A stretch of DNA of 64,000 nucleotides from Acidovorax sp. sif1233 (GCF_019218755.1 NZ_JAHUWZ010000002.1:434001-498000), one strand, 5' to 3'; counted from the first letter of the stretch, positions 8,555 to 18,270 are shown. Numbers and translations are program-made. The notes: generated by a model from the letters alone, not told the origin.

Positions 8555-9126
8555 TGGCGCTGCCCCCCAAGACGCCTCCGCGCTTTGTCCCCACCCTCAC
8601 CGAAGTGGTGCGGGCGCCGGATTCCGCCCCATCGCAGGCCGCGGCTGCTGCACCATCGCGCACCACGGTCATGCATCCCTCCATGCTGCCCGAGGCGCGG
8701 CCGGCGGCGAACGCCGTGCACCAGGCGGCGCAGCCTTCGGGTTCCTTCGTGTCCGGTGCCCATCGGCCCGCCGTGGTCCCGCCAAGGCCCGCCGCCCCGC
8801 CGGGCATCGTGCCCGCGCCGGCCCGCAATGCTCCGGCAGCGGGCACCGTGGCGCCGCCCGTGTCCGTGGGGGCCGTGAGTCCGGTTGCGCTGACCCGACC
8901 ATTGCCGGAGGGCATGGAGGAATACATGGTGCACAGGGTCATGCAGCGCGTGGACGTTGTGCTGGATCAACGTTTGCGCGAAGCGATCGCCACGGTGGTG
9001 CAGGAGCAGACACGATCGGTGCTGCCACGGCTGCGCGAAGAGATTGAATCGGTGGTCCGGCACGCTGTGTACGAGGCGGTGGCGGATGAGCTGGCCAGCG
9101 GGACGCCCTCGGTGCCAAAGGGATGA
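8554..9126 (+). CDS. Hypothetical protein, Pro/Ala-rich N-terminus with helical C-terminus
   Basis: A 190-residue protein I cannot name. Residues 1-115 are Pro/Ala-rich and low complexity, probably disordered. The C-terminal 70 residues are predicted helical ('VMQRVDVVLDQRLREAIATV' onward) and resemble the small DUF2486-like proteins found after holC in Burkholderiales. The start codon overlaps the holC stop (TGATG), so the gene is translationally coupled and probably part of the pepA-holC operon. A role with the replication machinery is possible only by association. Confidence 0.75.
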   Translation: MALPPKTPPRFVPTLTEVVRAPDSAPSQAAAAAPSRTTVMHPSMLPEARPAANAVHQAAQPSGSFVSGAHRPAVVPPRPAAPPGIVPAPARNAPAAGTVAPPVSVGAVSPVALTRPLPEGMEEYMVHRVMQRVDVVLDQRLREAIATVVQEQTRSVLPRLREEIESVVRHAVYEAVADELASGTPSVPKG

Positions 9127-9219
9127 CAGGGTATTCCCCTGTGGTTTCTCTCGCTTTTAATCGTGTTCCCTAATGATCTGGCCCGTAAATTGCGATATGT
9201 TCGCCTGCGTTGAGACACA

Positions 9220-9229
9220 AGAATATTCT
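9220..9229. promoter_or_regulatory. Short palindrome in the leader of the amino-acid receptor gene
   Basis: AGAATATTCT (9220-9229) is a perfect 10-bp palindrome 27 bp before the ATG, and TGAGA (9211-9215) pairs with TCTCA (9226-9230) around it. This AT-rich stretch is the likely promoter/operator region of the receptor gene. No specific regulator can be assigned. Confidence 0.35.
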
Positions 9230-9256
9230 CAGCGTTTATCTTTACTGGAGATTGAT

Positions 9257-10384
9257 ATGCAATTGAAGTTGAAACTGACCGTGGTTGCTGCTATCGCGGC
9301 TGCTGCTGGTGTGGCCTCTGCACAAGAGCAGGTGGTCAAGATCGGCCACGTGGCTCCGGTTTCCGGTGCCCAAGCCCACTACGGCAAGGACAACGAAAAT
9401 GGCGCCCGCATGGCCATTGAAGAGCTGAACGCTCAAGGCGTCACCATCGGCGGCAAGAAGATCAAGTTCGAACTGCAGGCCGAAGACGATGCAGCCGATC
9501 CAAAGCAGGGCACGGCCGCTGCACAAAAGCTGTGCGACTCCAAGGTCGCAGGCGTTGTCGGTCACCTCAACTCCGGTACCACCATCCCAGCATCCAAGGT
9601 CTACAACGACTGCGGCATTCCGATGGTGACGGGCGCTGCGACCAACCCCAACCTGACCAAGCCAGGCTACAAGACCACCTTCCGCATCATCGCCAACGAC
9701 AACGCCCTGGGCGCTGGCTTGGCTTTCTACGCGGTCGACACGCTCAAGCTCAAGACCGTTGCCATCATCGACGACCGTACCGCTTACGGCCAAGGCGTGG
9801 CAGACGTGTTCAAGAAGACGGCCACGGCCAAGGGCATGAAGGTGGTGGACGAGCAGTTCACGACCGACAAGGCCACCGACTTCATGGCCATCCTGACCGC
9901 CATCAAGTCCAAGAACCCTGATGCCGTGTTCTACGGCGGCATGGACCCACAAGCCGGCCCCATGCTGCGCCAGATGGAACAGCTGGGCATGGGCAACGTG
10001 AAGTACTTTGGTGGTGATGGCGTCTGCACGTCGGAAATCGCCAAGCTGGCCGCCGGTGCCAAGACCCTGGGCAACGTGATCTGCGCCGAAGGCGGTTCTT
10101 CGCTGGCCAAGATGCCTGGCGGCACGGCCTGGAAGGCCAAGTACGACGCCAAGTACCCCAACCAGTTCCAGGTGTACAGCCCCTACACCTATGACGCCAC
10201 GTTCCTGCTGGTGGACGCCATGAAGCGTGCCAACTCCGTGGACCCCAAGGTGTACGTGAACGAACTGGCCAAGGCCAGCTTCAAGGGTGTGACCTCCACC
10301 ATCGCTTTCGAACCCAACGGCGAAATGAAGAACCCCGCCATCACCCTGTACGTCTACAAGGACGGCAAGAAGACCCCGCTGTAA
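9257..10384 (+). CDS. livK: Branched-chain amino acid ABC transporter periplasmic receptor (LivK type)
   Basis: A 375-residue periplasmic binding protein of the Leu/Ile/Val type. 'MQLKLKLTVVAAIAAAAGVA' is a clear signal peptide, cleaved near ASA|QE, and the mature chain starts with the canonical 'VVKIGHVAPVSGAQAHYGKD'. ATG at 9257 was chosen because GGAG sits 6 nt upstream and it gives an ordinary signal peptide. The gene is isolated from livHMGF and ends in a strong terminator, as is common for highly expressed receptors. Codon use is more biased (many CAG, AAG, ACC) than in its neighbours, which also suggests high expression. Confidence 0.93.
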   Translation: MQLKLKLTVVAAIAAAAGVASAQEQVVKIGHVAPVSGAQAHYGKDNENGARMAIEELNAQGVTIGGKKIKFELQAEDDAADPKQGTAAAQKLCDSKVAGVVGHLNSGTTIPASKVYNDCGIPMVTGAATNPNLTKPGYKTTFRIIANDNALGAGLAFYAVDTLKLKTVAIIDDRTAYGQGVADVFKKTATAKGMKVVDEQFTTDKATDFMAILTAIKSKNPDAVFYGGMDPQAGPMLRQMEQLGMGNVKYFGGDGVCTSEIAKLAAGAKTLGNVICAEGGSSLAKMPGGTAWKAKYDAKYPNQFQVYSPYTYDATFLLVDAMKRANSVDPKVYVNELAKASFKGVTSTIAFEPNGEMKNPAITLYVYKDGKKTPL

Positions 10385-10404
10385 TTAGTCAGCGCGGTAC
10401 CGCG

Positions 10405-10463
10405 CTGCAGGGCCCCTGTGCCCTGCAGGGCTCAAAAAAGGCTTCCCTCGGGAAGCCTTTTTT
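10405..10463 (+). terminator. Double hairpin terminator after livK
   Basis: Two hairpins in tandem: CTGCAGGGC/GCCCTGCAG (10405-10428) and an A6-GGCTTCCC / GGGAAGCC-T6 stem (10434-10463). The second has T tracts on both strands, so it can stop transcription from livK and from the convergent dehydrogenase gene. Confidence 0.9.
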
Positions 10464-10516
10464 ATTGGGCACCCGCGCCGTCGATGGCGCAAGCGGCCCG
10501 GTTGTTGCCCTGCTGG

Positions 10517-11524
10517 CTAGCGTCTTACCTGAAGCGAGCCTGGATTCACGATATTGGTGGGCGTGCCCTTGATGAAATTCACCACGTTGTCGAATGCCGC
10601 GCCAAAGTACAGCTCATAGCTGTCCTGCTCGACATAGCCAATGTGGGGCGTGCAGATGCAATTCTCCAGCCGCAGCAAGGCGTGGCCCTGAAGGATGGGT
10701 TCGCTCTCGAACACATCGACCGCCGCCATGCCGGGACGGCCCCGGTTCAACGCTGCGATCAGCGCGTCAGGCTCGATCAATTCGGCCCGCGACGTGTTGA
10801 CGAGAAGGGAGGTGGGCTTCATGCAAGACAGGTCTTCCAGCGAGACGATGCCGCGCGTTTCATCGTTGAGGCGCAGGTGCAGCGAGATCACGTCACACTG
10901 CGAGAAGAACTCCTCGCGCGTGGTCGCGGCCTGGTAGCCGTCCGTCAAGGCCTGGGCGCGGGACGCCTCGCGGCCCCAGATACGCACGTTCATGCCGAAA
11001 GCGCGTCCGTAGCCAGCCACGAGCTGTCCGATGCGGCCATATCCCCAAATGCCCAGCGTTTTGCCGCGCAGCACGTTGCCAAGGCCGAAGTTGGCGGGCA
11101 TGGATGCGGTCTTCAGCCCCGACTGCTGCCAGGCGCCGTGCTTGAGGTTGGCGATGTACTGCGGCAGCCTGCGCATGGCTGCCATCACGAGGGCCCAGGT
11201 CAGTTCGGCCGGGGCCACCGGGGACCCTATGCCCTCGGCCACGGCAATGCCCCGCTCCGTGCACGCCGTCACGTCGATGTGACTGCCGATCTTGCCGGTT
11301 TGCGCGATCAGTTTGAGGCGGGGAAGCTTTTCCACCAGTTGGCGCGTGATCTGTGTGCGCTCCCGCACCAGAACGATGATGTCGGCATCCTTCAGGCGGA
11401 CAGAAAGCTGCCCAAGTCCTTTGACGGTATTGGTGTAGACCTTGGCGGTGTACGCGTCGAGCCGGGATGCGCAGTGCAGCTTGCGGACTGCGTCCTGGTA
11501 GTCGTCGAGAATCACAATGTTCAT
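10517..11524 (-). CDS. D-2-hydroxyacid dehydrogenase family protein
   Basis: A 335-residue NAD(P)-dependent dehydrogenase acting on 2-oxo acids or D-2-hydroxy acids. The Rossmann motif is 'LGIWGYGRIGQLVAGYG'; catalytic Arg is in 'VNTSRAELIE', Glu in 'DVFESEP' and His in 'CTPHIGYVEQ'. ATG at 11524 starts the homologous 'MNIVILDDYQDAV'. It belongs to the phosphoglycerate-dehydrogenase-like branch with unknown substrate. Neighbouring genes give no pathway clue. Confidence 0.88.
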   Translation of the reverse strand: MNIVILDDYQDAVRKLHCASRLDAYTAKVYTNTVKGLGQLSVRLKDADIIVLVRERTQITRQLVEKLPRLKLIAQTGKIGSHIDVTACTERGIAVAEGIGSPVAPAELTWALVMAAMRRLPQYIANLKHGAWQQSGLKTASMPANFGLGNVLRGKTLGIWGYGRIGQLVAGYGRAFGMNVRIWGREASRAQALTDGYQAATTREEFFSQCDVISLHLRLNDETRGIVSLEDLSCMKPTSLLVNTSRAELIEPDALIAALNRGRPGMAAVDVFESEPILQGHALLRLENCICTPHIGYVEQDSYELYFGAAFDNVVNFIKGTPTNIVNPGSLQVRR

Positions 11525-11787
11525 CCCGATATTGTGCCTTGGTGGCGCCACCGGCATTCACCGGGCCGCCGTCCTGGGGCATCAAAGTACGGGGCTTTTG
11601 GTGACGGAGTGTTGGCGCATCCCGCAAAACGCTGCCGCCCATGGCAGGACGTGGCGGGGCCGTGCCATCGCTCCCCGGCCGTTTTTCTCACGCCCGCAGA
11701 TCCATCTCTTTCGAGAAGGAACGCCACACGCCAACGAGGACCGTGCCGTTGGCGCCGTTGGCCCGTGATGAAGGAAGTATCTTGGTC

Positions 11788-12297
11788 TCAAGAGGCCTGC
11801 AGGGCTCCCTCGCAGGCCACCATGCGGTCCAGTTCCGCGCACACGTCGGCCATCCTGCCGGCGATCACCAGCCGGCCCGTGCCGGGGGCTGAGATCCTGC
11901 GCAAGACCTTGGCGGTCCGGCGGCCCGATCCATCGGTGGGCCGCGGCGCGGCGCAGGCGCTGCGGCTTCCTGCGGGCGGTACCGGCATCGCGGGCGGTGC
12001 TCTGCGGGTGCCGGCCTGCCGCCCGGGGCCTTCGGCGGGGGGCGTCTGGGGCGTGTTGACCGTGAAGGGCCAGTTGCCGCGCAGCGGACGTGGGCCAGGG
12101 AGACCCTGCGGGCGGTGGATGCTCCTGGAGCCGGCCGTGCCCCGGCCGTCGCTGCGGTCCGTGTCATCATGGTGGGAACGGGGTGGGGGCGAACCTGCCG
12201 CAGACGGCACCGCGAGCGCGGCGGTCGAGTGAAACCAGCGCGTCAGCGAGCGCAGCGGCATGGACAAGGTGGAAAAGGTGATCAAGGCAATTCCCAT
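11788..12297 (-). CDS. Hypothetical protein downstream of lexA
   Basis: A 169-residue protein without a family I can name. The start at 12297 is supported by GGAG 8 nt upstream. The middle is Pro/Ser/Arg-rich, but the C-terminus 'GRLVIAGRMADVCAELDRMV' looks like a conserved amphipathic helix. It lies about 145 bp downstream of lexA on the same strand and may be part of the SOS operon, as sulA is in Pseudomonas; no SulA sequence similarity is evident. Base composition alone cannot exclude a spurious frame. Confidence 0.5.
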   Translation of the reverse strand: MGIALITFSTLSMPLRSLTRWFHSTAALAVPSAAGSPPPRSHHDDTDRSDGRGTAGSRSIHRPQGLPGPRPLRGNWPFTVNTPQTPPAEGPGRQAGTRRAPPAMPVPPAGSRSACAAPRPTDGSGRRTAKVLRRISAPGTGRLVIAGRMADVCAELDRMVACEGALQAS

Positions 12298-12441
12298 GTG
12301 AAAACTCCGAAGGTCGGGGGTTGGACATAGGCAGGATTGCAAATTGAACCCGCACCGCAGGGCTGGCGTGCCGGTTTGCCCGGCACACCAAACGCCCGCC
12401 ACCTGCAATGCGGTAGTGAATGGACCAGCAGCCGGGACCGG

Positions 12442-13116
12442 CTACATCAGCATGGTGTTGCGAATGAGGCCTACCGCGAGACCTTCGATTTCGAAAGGTT
12501 CGCCAGGCTGTACCACGATGACCGGGTAGTCCGGGTTTTCAGGCAGCAACTCGATGGCCGTGGCGGTGCGCCGCAGGCGCTTGACCGTCACGTCGTCTCC
12601 CAGGCGGGCCACGATGATCTGGCCGTTGCGCGCCTCGCGGGTGGACTGCACGGCCAGCAGGTCGCCGTCCATGATGCCGGCATCGCGCATGGACATGCCA
12701 CGCACCTTGAGCAGGTAGTCGGGCTTGTGCTGGAACAGGCTGTTTTCCACGCTGTAGGTCTGGTCGACGTGTTCCTGCGCGAGAATGGGCGAACCCGCCG
12801 CCACCCGCCCCACCAGGGGCAGGACCAGCTGGGAGAGCCCGGGAATGGGCAGGTGGAACTGGCTGCCGCGCGCTGCATTGATGGAGCGCAGCGTGTCGCT
12901 GCGCAACCGGATGCCCCGCGATGTGCCGCTCACCAGTTCGATCACGCCCTTGCGTGCGAGGGCCTGCAGATGTTCTTCTGCCGCATTGGCCGACTTGAAG
13001 CCCAGTTCAGCCGCGATTTCGGCGCGGGTGGGAGGCGCCCCTGTGCGTGCAATGGCGGTCTGGATGAGGTCCAGGATCTGTTGCTGGCGGGCCGTGAGTT
13101 TCGGGTTGTCGAGCAT
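12442..13116 (-). CDS. lexA: LexA repressor, SOS master regulator
   Basis: A 224-residue repressor that binds SOS boxes and cleaves itself when RecA filaments form. The N-terminal winged helix starts '[20 protein letters not shown]'. The cleavage bond is the Ala-Gly in '[11 protein letters not shown]', the catalytic Ser is in '[11 protein letters not shown]', and the catalytic Lys is in 'DVTVKRLRR'. Two LexA boxes lie 38-72 bp upstream of its start, so it is autoregulated. It is divergent from an asparaginase gene. Confidence 0.96.
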   Translation of the reverse strand: MLDNPKLTARQQQILDLIQTAIARTGAPPTRAEIAAELGFKSANAAEEHLQALARKGVIELVSGTSRGIRLRSDTLRSINAARGSQFHLPIPGLSQLVLPLVGRVAAGSPILAQEHVDQTYSVENSLFQHKPDYLLKVRGMSMRDAGIMDGDLLAVQSTREARNGQIIVARLGDDVTVKRLRRTATAIELLPENPDYPVIVVQPGEPFEIEGLAVGLIRNTMLM

Positions 13117-13153
13117 GGTGGTTTCCGGTGGAGGCGGCTACAGTGAAGGACAA

Positions 13154-13169
13154 CTGTTTTTTAATCCAG
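13154..13169. promoter_or_regulatory. LexA box 1
   Basis: CTGTTTTTTAATCCAG fits the CTG-N10-CAG SOS consensus, with an AT-rich core. It lies between divergent lexA and asparaginase genes. Confidence 0.85.
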
Positions 13170-13172
13170 TAA

Positions 13173-13188
13173 CTGTATTTTTCACCAG
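13173..13188. promoter_or_regulatory. LexA box 2
   Basis: CTGTATTTTTCACCAG is a second CTG-N10-CAG match, 19 bp centre-to-centre from box 1 (about two helical turns), which would allow cooperative binding. It ends 17 bp before the asparaginase GTG start. Confidence 0.85.
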
Positions 13189-13205
13189 TTTTTCGGAGTA
13201 TGCAA

Positions 13206-14156
13206 GTGAGTGGGCAAAAAATTGTGGTTTTGGGCACTGGAGGAACCATTGCCGGCACGTCGGCACAGGCGGGTGACAACATCGGGTACACCGCCGCGCA
13301 GGTCGGGGTGGAGCAGCTGCTGGCAGCGGTCCCCGGATTGCAGGAGGCGGCCGGTGGCATGCTCGTGGCGGAGCAGGTGGCTCAGATCGACAGCAAGGAC
13401 ATGGATGGCGGGGTGTGGCAGGCCCTGGCGCTGCGCTGCGCCCACCACCTCCAGGATGCTTCCGTGCGCGGGGTGGTCATCACCCACGGCACCGATACGC
13501 TGGAGGAGACGGCCTGGTTCCTGAACCAGGTGCTGGATACCCGGCTGAAACCCGTGGTGCTGACCTGCGCCATGCGCCCGGCCACGGCGCTCACGCCCGA
13601 CGGGCCGCAAAATCTCCTGGATGCCGTGGCGGTCGCGGTGGCTGCGGGTGCCCGCGGCGTGCTCGCAGTGGCCGCTGGCGAGGTCCACGGCGCACAGCAG
13701 GTCCAGAAGGTGCATCCGTACCGTGTCCATGCGCTCAGTTCGGGCGAGGCCGGGCCTTTGGGGTGGGTGGAGGAGGGCGCCATTCGCCTTGCGCAGGATT
13801 GGCCGATACCGCCCGCCAAGCATGCGTGGGGTGCTCTGCAAAATATAGCAAATGCAGCGGCCTGGCCCCGCGTGGAGGTGATCATGAGCCACGCGGGCGC
13901 CACGGGCGCCATGGTGGATGCGCTGGTGCGTGACGGCGTCCAGGGGCTGGTGGTGGCATGCACCGGCAACGGCACCATCCACCACCTTCTGGAAGCCGCA
14001 TTGCTGCGCGCGCAGGAGGTGGGCGTGCGGGTGGTCCGGTCCACGCGCTGCGCCGAGGGGCGGGTGCTGCCCAAGCCTGGTGACGTGCTGCCTGATTCCG
14101 GCGGGCTGCCGCCCCTGAAGGCCCGGATCTCGCTGATGCTGGACCTGATGCGCTGA
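13206..14156 (+). CDS. L-asparaginase, type I/II family
   Basis: Hydrolyses L-asparagine to aspartate and ammonia. Both catalytic Thr motifs are visible: 'VLGTGGTIAGT' at the N-terminus and 'THGTDTLEETAWFL' near residue 100. At 316 residues without a signal peptide it is probably cytoplasmic. An ATG at 13200 is only 1 nt from the GGAG, whereas GTG at 13206 has the ideal 7-nt spacing, so I prefer GTG. The promoter must lie in or across the two LexA boxes, so the gene may be DNA-damage responsive. It is followed 16 bp later by a small membrane protein gene. Confidence 0.92.
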   Translation: MSGQKIVVLGTGGTIAGTSAQAGDNIGYTAAQVGVEQLLAAVPGLQEAAGGMLVAEQVAQIDSKDMDGGVWQALALRCAHHLQDASVRGVVITHGTDTLEETAWFLNQVLDTRLKPVVLTCAMRPATALTPDGPQNLLDAVAVAVAAGARGVLAVAAGEVHGAQQVQKVHPYRVHALSSGEAGPLGWVEEGAIRLAQDWPIPPAKHAWGALQNIANAAAWPRVEVIMSHAGATGAMVDALVRDGVQGLVVACTGNGTIHHLLEAALLRAQEVGVRVVRSTRCAEGRVLPKPGDVLPDSGGLPPLKARISLMLDLMR

Positions 14157-14172
14157 GCGCGAAGGCTGTCCG

Positions 14173-14595
14173 GTGTTGTTTGCAGCCCTCAAGACACACG
14201 CCTGGGCCTACCCGGCGCTGGAAGTGGTGCACATCGTTGGCATTGCCCTGCTGTTGGGCAACCTGGTGCTGCTGGAGTTGCGCGTGTTTGGCCGGGGGGC
14301 GGCGCTGCCCGTCAAGGACCTTGCGCGGCTCAGCCTGTCGCTGGCATTGTGCGGCTTTGGCCTGGCGGCGGCATCGGGCCTGCTGATGTTCGCCACCCAG
14401 CCTTCCGAGCTGCTCGCCAGCCGCGCATTCACCTTGAAGATGCTGCTGTTAATGCTTGCGGGCTGCAACGCCGCGTGGTTCCATGGGCGTGGATCGCTGG
14501 CGCGCCTGGACGCCCTGGCCCGGGTGCAGATGCTGGCGTCCACGCTGATCTGGCTGGCCGTGGTGGTCTGTGGCCGCTGGATCGCCTATCTGTGA
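14173..14595 (+). CDS. Four-helix membrane protein (DUF6644/DUF2214-like)
   Basis: A 140-residue protein with a GTG start and about four membrane helices: 'YPALEVVHIVGIALLLGNLV', a helix near 60-80, one near 90-105, and the C-terminal 'STLIWLAVVVCGRWIAYL'. The His in the first helix (VVHIVG) is typical of this copper/haem-associated DUF group. It is followed within 20 bp by a DUF6152 gene, a pair that commonly occurs together, so the two probably act jointly at the membrane. The biochemical role is not known. Confidence 0.75.
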   Translation: MLFAALKTHAWAYPALEVVHIVGIALLLGNLVLLELRVFGRGAALPVKDLARLSLSLALCGFGLAAASGLLMFATQPSELLASRAFTLKMLLLMLAGCNAAWFHGRGSLARLDALARVQMLASTLIWLAVVVCGRWIAYL

Positions 14596-14614
14596 CCTGA
14601 CAAGGAGAGAACCG

Positions 14615-15085
14615 ATGAGTCTGCAACGCCGCCGCCTGCTCCTGGCCACTGCGATGGTTCCGCTCTGGGCGCGCGCCCACCATGGCTGGAGCAGTTTTGA
14701 TGCCGAGCGCCCCATCTATCTGGAAGGCACGGTGCGCAAGGTGCGCTGGCAAAACCCCCATGCCGAGCTGGAGCTGGAGCTTCCCGCGCAGCTGCGGCTT
14801 CCCGCGGACCTGGCGCAGCGCGCGGTGCCCGCCCAGGCCTCGCCCGTGGACGGCAAGGCCTTGCTGGCCAAGGCGGTGCTGCCCACCCGCAAGGACCGCC
14901 GCTGGGAGATCGAGCTGGCGCCCCTGACACGCATGCAGGCCTGGCAGGTGCAGGAGATCAAGCCCGGCACGGACCTGTCGGTGGTGGGCTTCACCCTGCG
15001 CGATGAGAAGGGCGATGCGGTGCTGCGCGCGGAATACCTTTTCGTGGACGGCAAGGCCTACGGCCTGCGCTCCAGTCCGGCCTGA
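14615..15085 (+). CDS. DUF6152 family periplasmic protein
   Basis: A 156-residue protein. ATG at 14615 is preceded by AAGGAGAG. The N-terminus 'MSLQRRRLLLATAMVPLWAR' is a signal with a twin-Arg-like start, cleaved near ARA|HH, so the mature protein begins with His-His-Gly-Trp. The 'LEGTVRKVRWQNPHAELELE' stretch is the DUF6152 signature. The N-terminal His pair could bind metal, but this is inference. It is coexpressed with the preceding membrane protein. Confidence 0.8.
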   Translation: MSLQRRRLLLATAMVPLWARAHHGWSSFDAERPIYLEGTVRKVRWQNPHAELELELPAQLRLPADLAQRAVPAQASPVDGKALLAKAVLPTRKDRRWEIELAPLTRMQAWQVQEIKPGTDLSVVGFTLRDEKGDAVLRAEYLFVDGKAYGLRSSPA

Positions 15086-15126
15086 ACAAAACCAGGATGG
15101 GTGGCAAGGCCGGGGCCATGAGGGCC

Positions 15127-15213
15127 TGGCACCGCTGGTGCCACGGCGCGCCTGAAGGGGCCACCGGCACCTCCCAAAAGAAAAGCGACGCCCTGGTGCC
15201 CCATGGCGTCGCT
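15127..15213. terminator. Hairpins between the convergent DUF6152 gene and adk
   Basis: TGGCACC/GGTGCCA (15127-15143) forms a 7-bp stem, and AGCGACGCC/GGCGTCGCT (15184-15213) a 9-bp stem. On the minus strand the second is followed by a TTTTCTTTT tract, which makes it a good intrinsic terminator for adk. Confidence 0.8.
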
Positions 15214-15237
15214 GGTCCTGGGGCGTGACCCTCGCGC

Positions 15238-15909
<672 letters not shown>

Positions 15910-16086
15910 TTAGAAATCGGTTGGCGCCGCTGGCGGGGACGTTCGAAGGGCGCCTGAAGCCGTTCTGTGCGCCCGGGATGCGGTGCTCTCGTTGCGGGCG
16001 AGGATAGCATGCGACCACCTTGCGCTGACTTACACGCCGTACCGCGCGGCGGCCGGGGTGTCGCGGTGCGGATAGTGCCCTGCACG

Positions 16087-16112
16087 GTGGCGCGGGCAGG
16101 TCCCCGCGCCAC
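16087..16112. terminator. Hairpin after kdsB
   Basis: GTGGCGCGGG/CCCGCGCCAC forms a perfect 10-bp stem with a 6-nt loop, 20 bp past the kdsB stop. There is no T tract, so it may attenuate transcription or protect the mRNA end rather than terminate. Confidence 0.45.
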
Positions 16113-16131
16113 GGGGCCGCCGGGGCGTCCG

Positions 16132-16959
16132 TCAGCGGAAAAGGCTGCGGACCCGCTCCAGATCCTCGGGGGTGTCCACGCCAGGCCCCGGGGCGGTGCT
16201 GGCCAGGTGCACCGCGATGCGGTGGCCGTGCCACAGCGCGCGCAGCTGCTCCAGCGCTTCCACGGCTTCGGTGGGGGCTGGCGCCAGCGCCGGAAATTCC
16301 CGCAGGAAGCCGGCACGATAGCTGTAGATGCCCACATGCCGCAAAGGCGCGAACCCCGCCAGGGCGACGACGCCGGGTGCGGCCGCCTGGGCGGCGCCTT
16401 GCCACCAGGGCGTTGCGGCATGGTCGCGGGCGAAGGGGATGGGCGCCCGGCTGAAGTAGTGCGCCAGGCCCCGCGCGTCCAGCACCACCTTCACCACGTT
16501 GGGGTTGGCGTAGTCGGCTTGTGACGCAATGGCGTGCGCGGCCGTGCCCATGCTGGCCTCGGGGCGGGCCGGCAGCAGTTGCGCCACGGCATGGATGAGG
16601 CCGGGGTCCATCAGGGGTTCATCCCCCTGCACGTTGACGACGATGTCGGCGCCATCCAGCCCCAGCTGGACGCAGGCCTCTGCCAGCCGGTCGCTGCCGC
16701 TGGCATGGTCGGCGCGGGTCAGGATCGCCTCCACGCCGTGGGCCGCGCAGGCCTGCAGGATGCGGCTGTCGTCGGCGGCCACCACGACCCGGGTGGCGGC
16801 GCTCTGGGCCGCGCGGCGGGCAACCCGCACCACCATGGGCAGGCCGGCGATATCGGCCAGGGGTTTGTCGGGCAGCCGGCTCGATGCCATGCGGGCCGGG
16901 ATCAGCACCGTGAAGCGGCTGTCCGGTGCCACGGCGCCGGGGGCGGGCACAGCGCTCAC
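16132..16959 (-). CDS. kdsB: 3-deoxy-manno-octulosonate cytidylyltransferase
   Basis: Activates Kdo with CTP to CMP-Kdo for the LPS inner core. The nucleotide-binding motif '[18 protein letters not shown]' lies near residue 20, followed by 'VVAADDSRI' and '[12 protein letters not shown]', the Mg2+/CTP site. 275 residues includes a slightly longer N-terminus than E. coli. The GTG start at 16959 overlaps the Trm112 stop (GTGA), so the two are translationally coupled. Confidence 0.95.
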   Translation of the reverse strand: MSAVPAPGAVAPDSRFTVLIPARMASSRLPDKPLADIAGLPMVVRVARRAAQSAATRVVVAADDSRILQACAAHGVEAILTRADHASGSDRLAEACVQLGLDGADIVVNVQGDEPLMDPGLIHAVAQLLPARPEASMGTAAHAIASQADYANPNVVKVVLDARGLAHYFSRAPIPFARDHAATPWWQGAAQAAAPGVVALAGFAPLRHVGIYSYRAGFLREFPALAPAPTEAVEALEQLRALWHGHRIAVHLASTAPGPGVDTPEDLERVRSLFR

Positions 16960-17138
16960 TGCTCCAGTTCCTCGTCGGTGAGCGTGCGGGCTTCGTTTTC
17001 GAGCAGCACCGGGATGCCGTCGCGCACCGGGTAGGCCAGCCGCGCGCTGCGGGAGACAAGTTCCTGCGCCTCGCGGTCGTAGGTCAGCGGGCCTTTGGTG
17101 ACAGGGCAGACCAGCAGTTCAAGCAGTTTGGGATCCAT
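16956..17138 (-). CDS. Trm112-family small protein (YcaR-like)
   Basis: A 60-residue protein starting '[20 protein letters not shown]'. The Cys-Pro-x-x-K/C motif is characteristic of the bacterial Trm112/YcaR family, which resembles a rubredoxin-like knuckle, although only one of the Cys pair is kept here. Eukaryotic Trm112 activates methyltransferases; the bacterial role is unsettled. Its place between lpxK and kdsB is conserved widely, which argues for a link with envelope synthesis. Confidence 0.88.
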   Translation of the reverse strand: MDPKLLELLVCPVTKGPLTYDREAQELVSRSARLAYPVRDGIPVLLENEARTLTDEELEQ

Positions 17139-17217
17139 GGTGGCGGTGCTTCCGGGAGGTTCGTTCGGGCAGGCAGCGATGATAGCGGCGGCCAGCCCGC
17201 GGGACCGCCGGTGCGCG

Positions 17218-18264
17218 CTAAAGACCACCCGGTGCCGGCAGGCGCGCATCCAGGGCCGCGAAAAAGGCTGGATCCATGTGCAGTTGCAGGGGCACGGCCA
17301 GTGCGTCCGGGTGGCGGGGCCACAGCTTGACGGCATCTTTTTCAGTGCAGATCAGTGTGTAGCGGTTGTCTGGTGAGCGGTTCCAGCTATCAAAATCATA
17401 GTGATCCGGCAGGGCCTGCGCGTGCGCCAGTTGCAACGCCTGGGCCTGCAGCATCGCAAAGAAGTCCCCGGGGCGTGCGACGGCCGCCACCGCGTGCAAA
17501 GGCTGCCCCCGCAGGCTGGACAAGGGCACGCGGGTGCCGTCCGAGCGCACGGCCCAGGGGGCCAGGCGCCGTTGCAGCGCATAGGCCTCGAAGTCTCCCC
17601 GGGGCGGTACGCCACCCGCATGGAGCACCAGGTCCACCGGCCGCGGCCAGGGCTCGCGCAGCGGGCCCGCAGGCAGCAGGAAGCCGTTGCCGACGCCCTG
17701 GTCGTTGAAGATGCAAACCTCCACATCGCGCGCCAGGGCCAGGTGCTGCAGCCCGTCGTCGCAGACGATCACGTCGGTGTGCGGGTGCGCCGCCAGCAGG
17801 GCGCGGGCTGCGGCGATGCGGCGCGGCGCGACGAAAACCGGCACCCCGCAGCTGCGCGCGATCAGCGCGGGCTCATCGCCCACCTCGCGGGCGGGGCTGT
17901 CGGGCGCCACCGCCCGGCAATCGGTGGTGCTGCGGCCATAGCCGCGCGAGATCACCCCGGGGCGCAGGCCGCGAGCCTGCAGATGTTTCACCACGGCGAT
18001 GACCACGGGCGTCTTTCCGGCGCCTCCGGCGATCACATTGCCCACCACGACGACGGGACGGCCCGGGTGTTCGGCCTTGAGCACGCCAGCGCGGTAAAGC
18101 CCCCGGCGCAGGGCCACCAGCGCCAGGTACAGCAGGGAGACAGGCCACAGCGCCCAGGCGGCCGGGCCGCGTGCCTGCCAGATCTTCTGCAGCCCGGAGG
18201 CCGGGGAAGGGGCGCCGCCGCGCGCCGCGGACCGGGGGGGCGGCTGCGGCCCGGGGCCAGCCAT
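17218..18264 (-). CDS. lpxK: Tetraacyldisaccharide 4'-kinase LpxK
   Basis: Phosphorylates the lipid A precursor at the 4' position on the inner membrane. Walker A is '[20 protein letters not shown]', with a preceding N-terminal membrane-associated helix ('[19 protein letters not shown]'). '[12 protein letters not shown]' near the C-terminus is the conserved TEKDAVK motif. 348 residues is normal. A short stretch just before TEKDAVK (17388-17402) matches part of repeat family A and may be an in-frame remnant. It follows exbD by 6 bp. Confidence 0.94.
   Translation of the reverse strand: MAGPGPQPPPRSAARGGAPSPASGLQKIWQARGPAAWALWPVSLLYLALVALRRGLYRAGVLKAEHPGRPVVVVGNVIAGGAGKTPVVIAVVKHLQARGLRPGVISRGYGRSTTDCRAVAPDSPAREVGDEPALIARSCGVPVFVAPRRIAAARALLAAHPHTDVIVCDDGLQHLALARDVEVCIFNDQGVGNGFLLPAGPLREPWPRPVDLVLHAGGVPPRGDFEAYALQRRLAPWAVRSDGTRVPLSSLRGQPLHAVAAVARPGDFFAMLQAQALQLAHAQALPDHYDFDSWNRSPDNRYTLICTEKDAVKLWPRHPDALAVPLQLHMDPAFFAALDARLPAPGGL
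17388..17402. repeat. Possible repeat family A remnant inside lpxK
   Basis: The segment around CCAGCTATCAAAATCATAG resembles the end of the family A element (GCTATCAAAA followed by an AT-rich stretch), and it codes for an unconserved loop ahead of the TEKDAVK motif. It is too short to be certain. Confidence 0.35.
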
Positions 18265-18270
18265 GCCGTG

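Noticed and set aside
13841..13870. AAAATATAGCAAATGCAG in the asparaginase gene as another family A remnant
   Set aside because: The match is short, and the coded residues fit the normal protein, so it could be chance.
15110..15170. GC-rich spacer after the DUF6152 gene resembling part of repeat B
   Set aside because: Only a short GGCCTGGCA...CCACGGCG likeness; not enough to call a copy.
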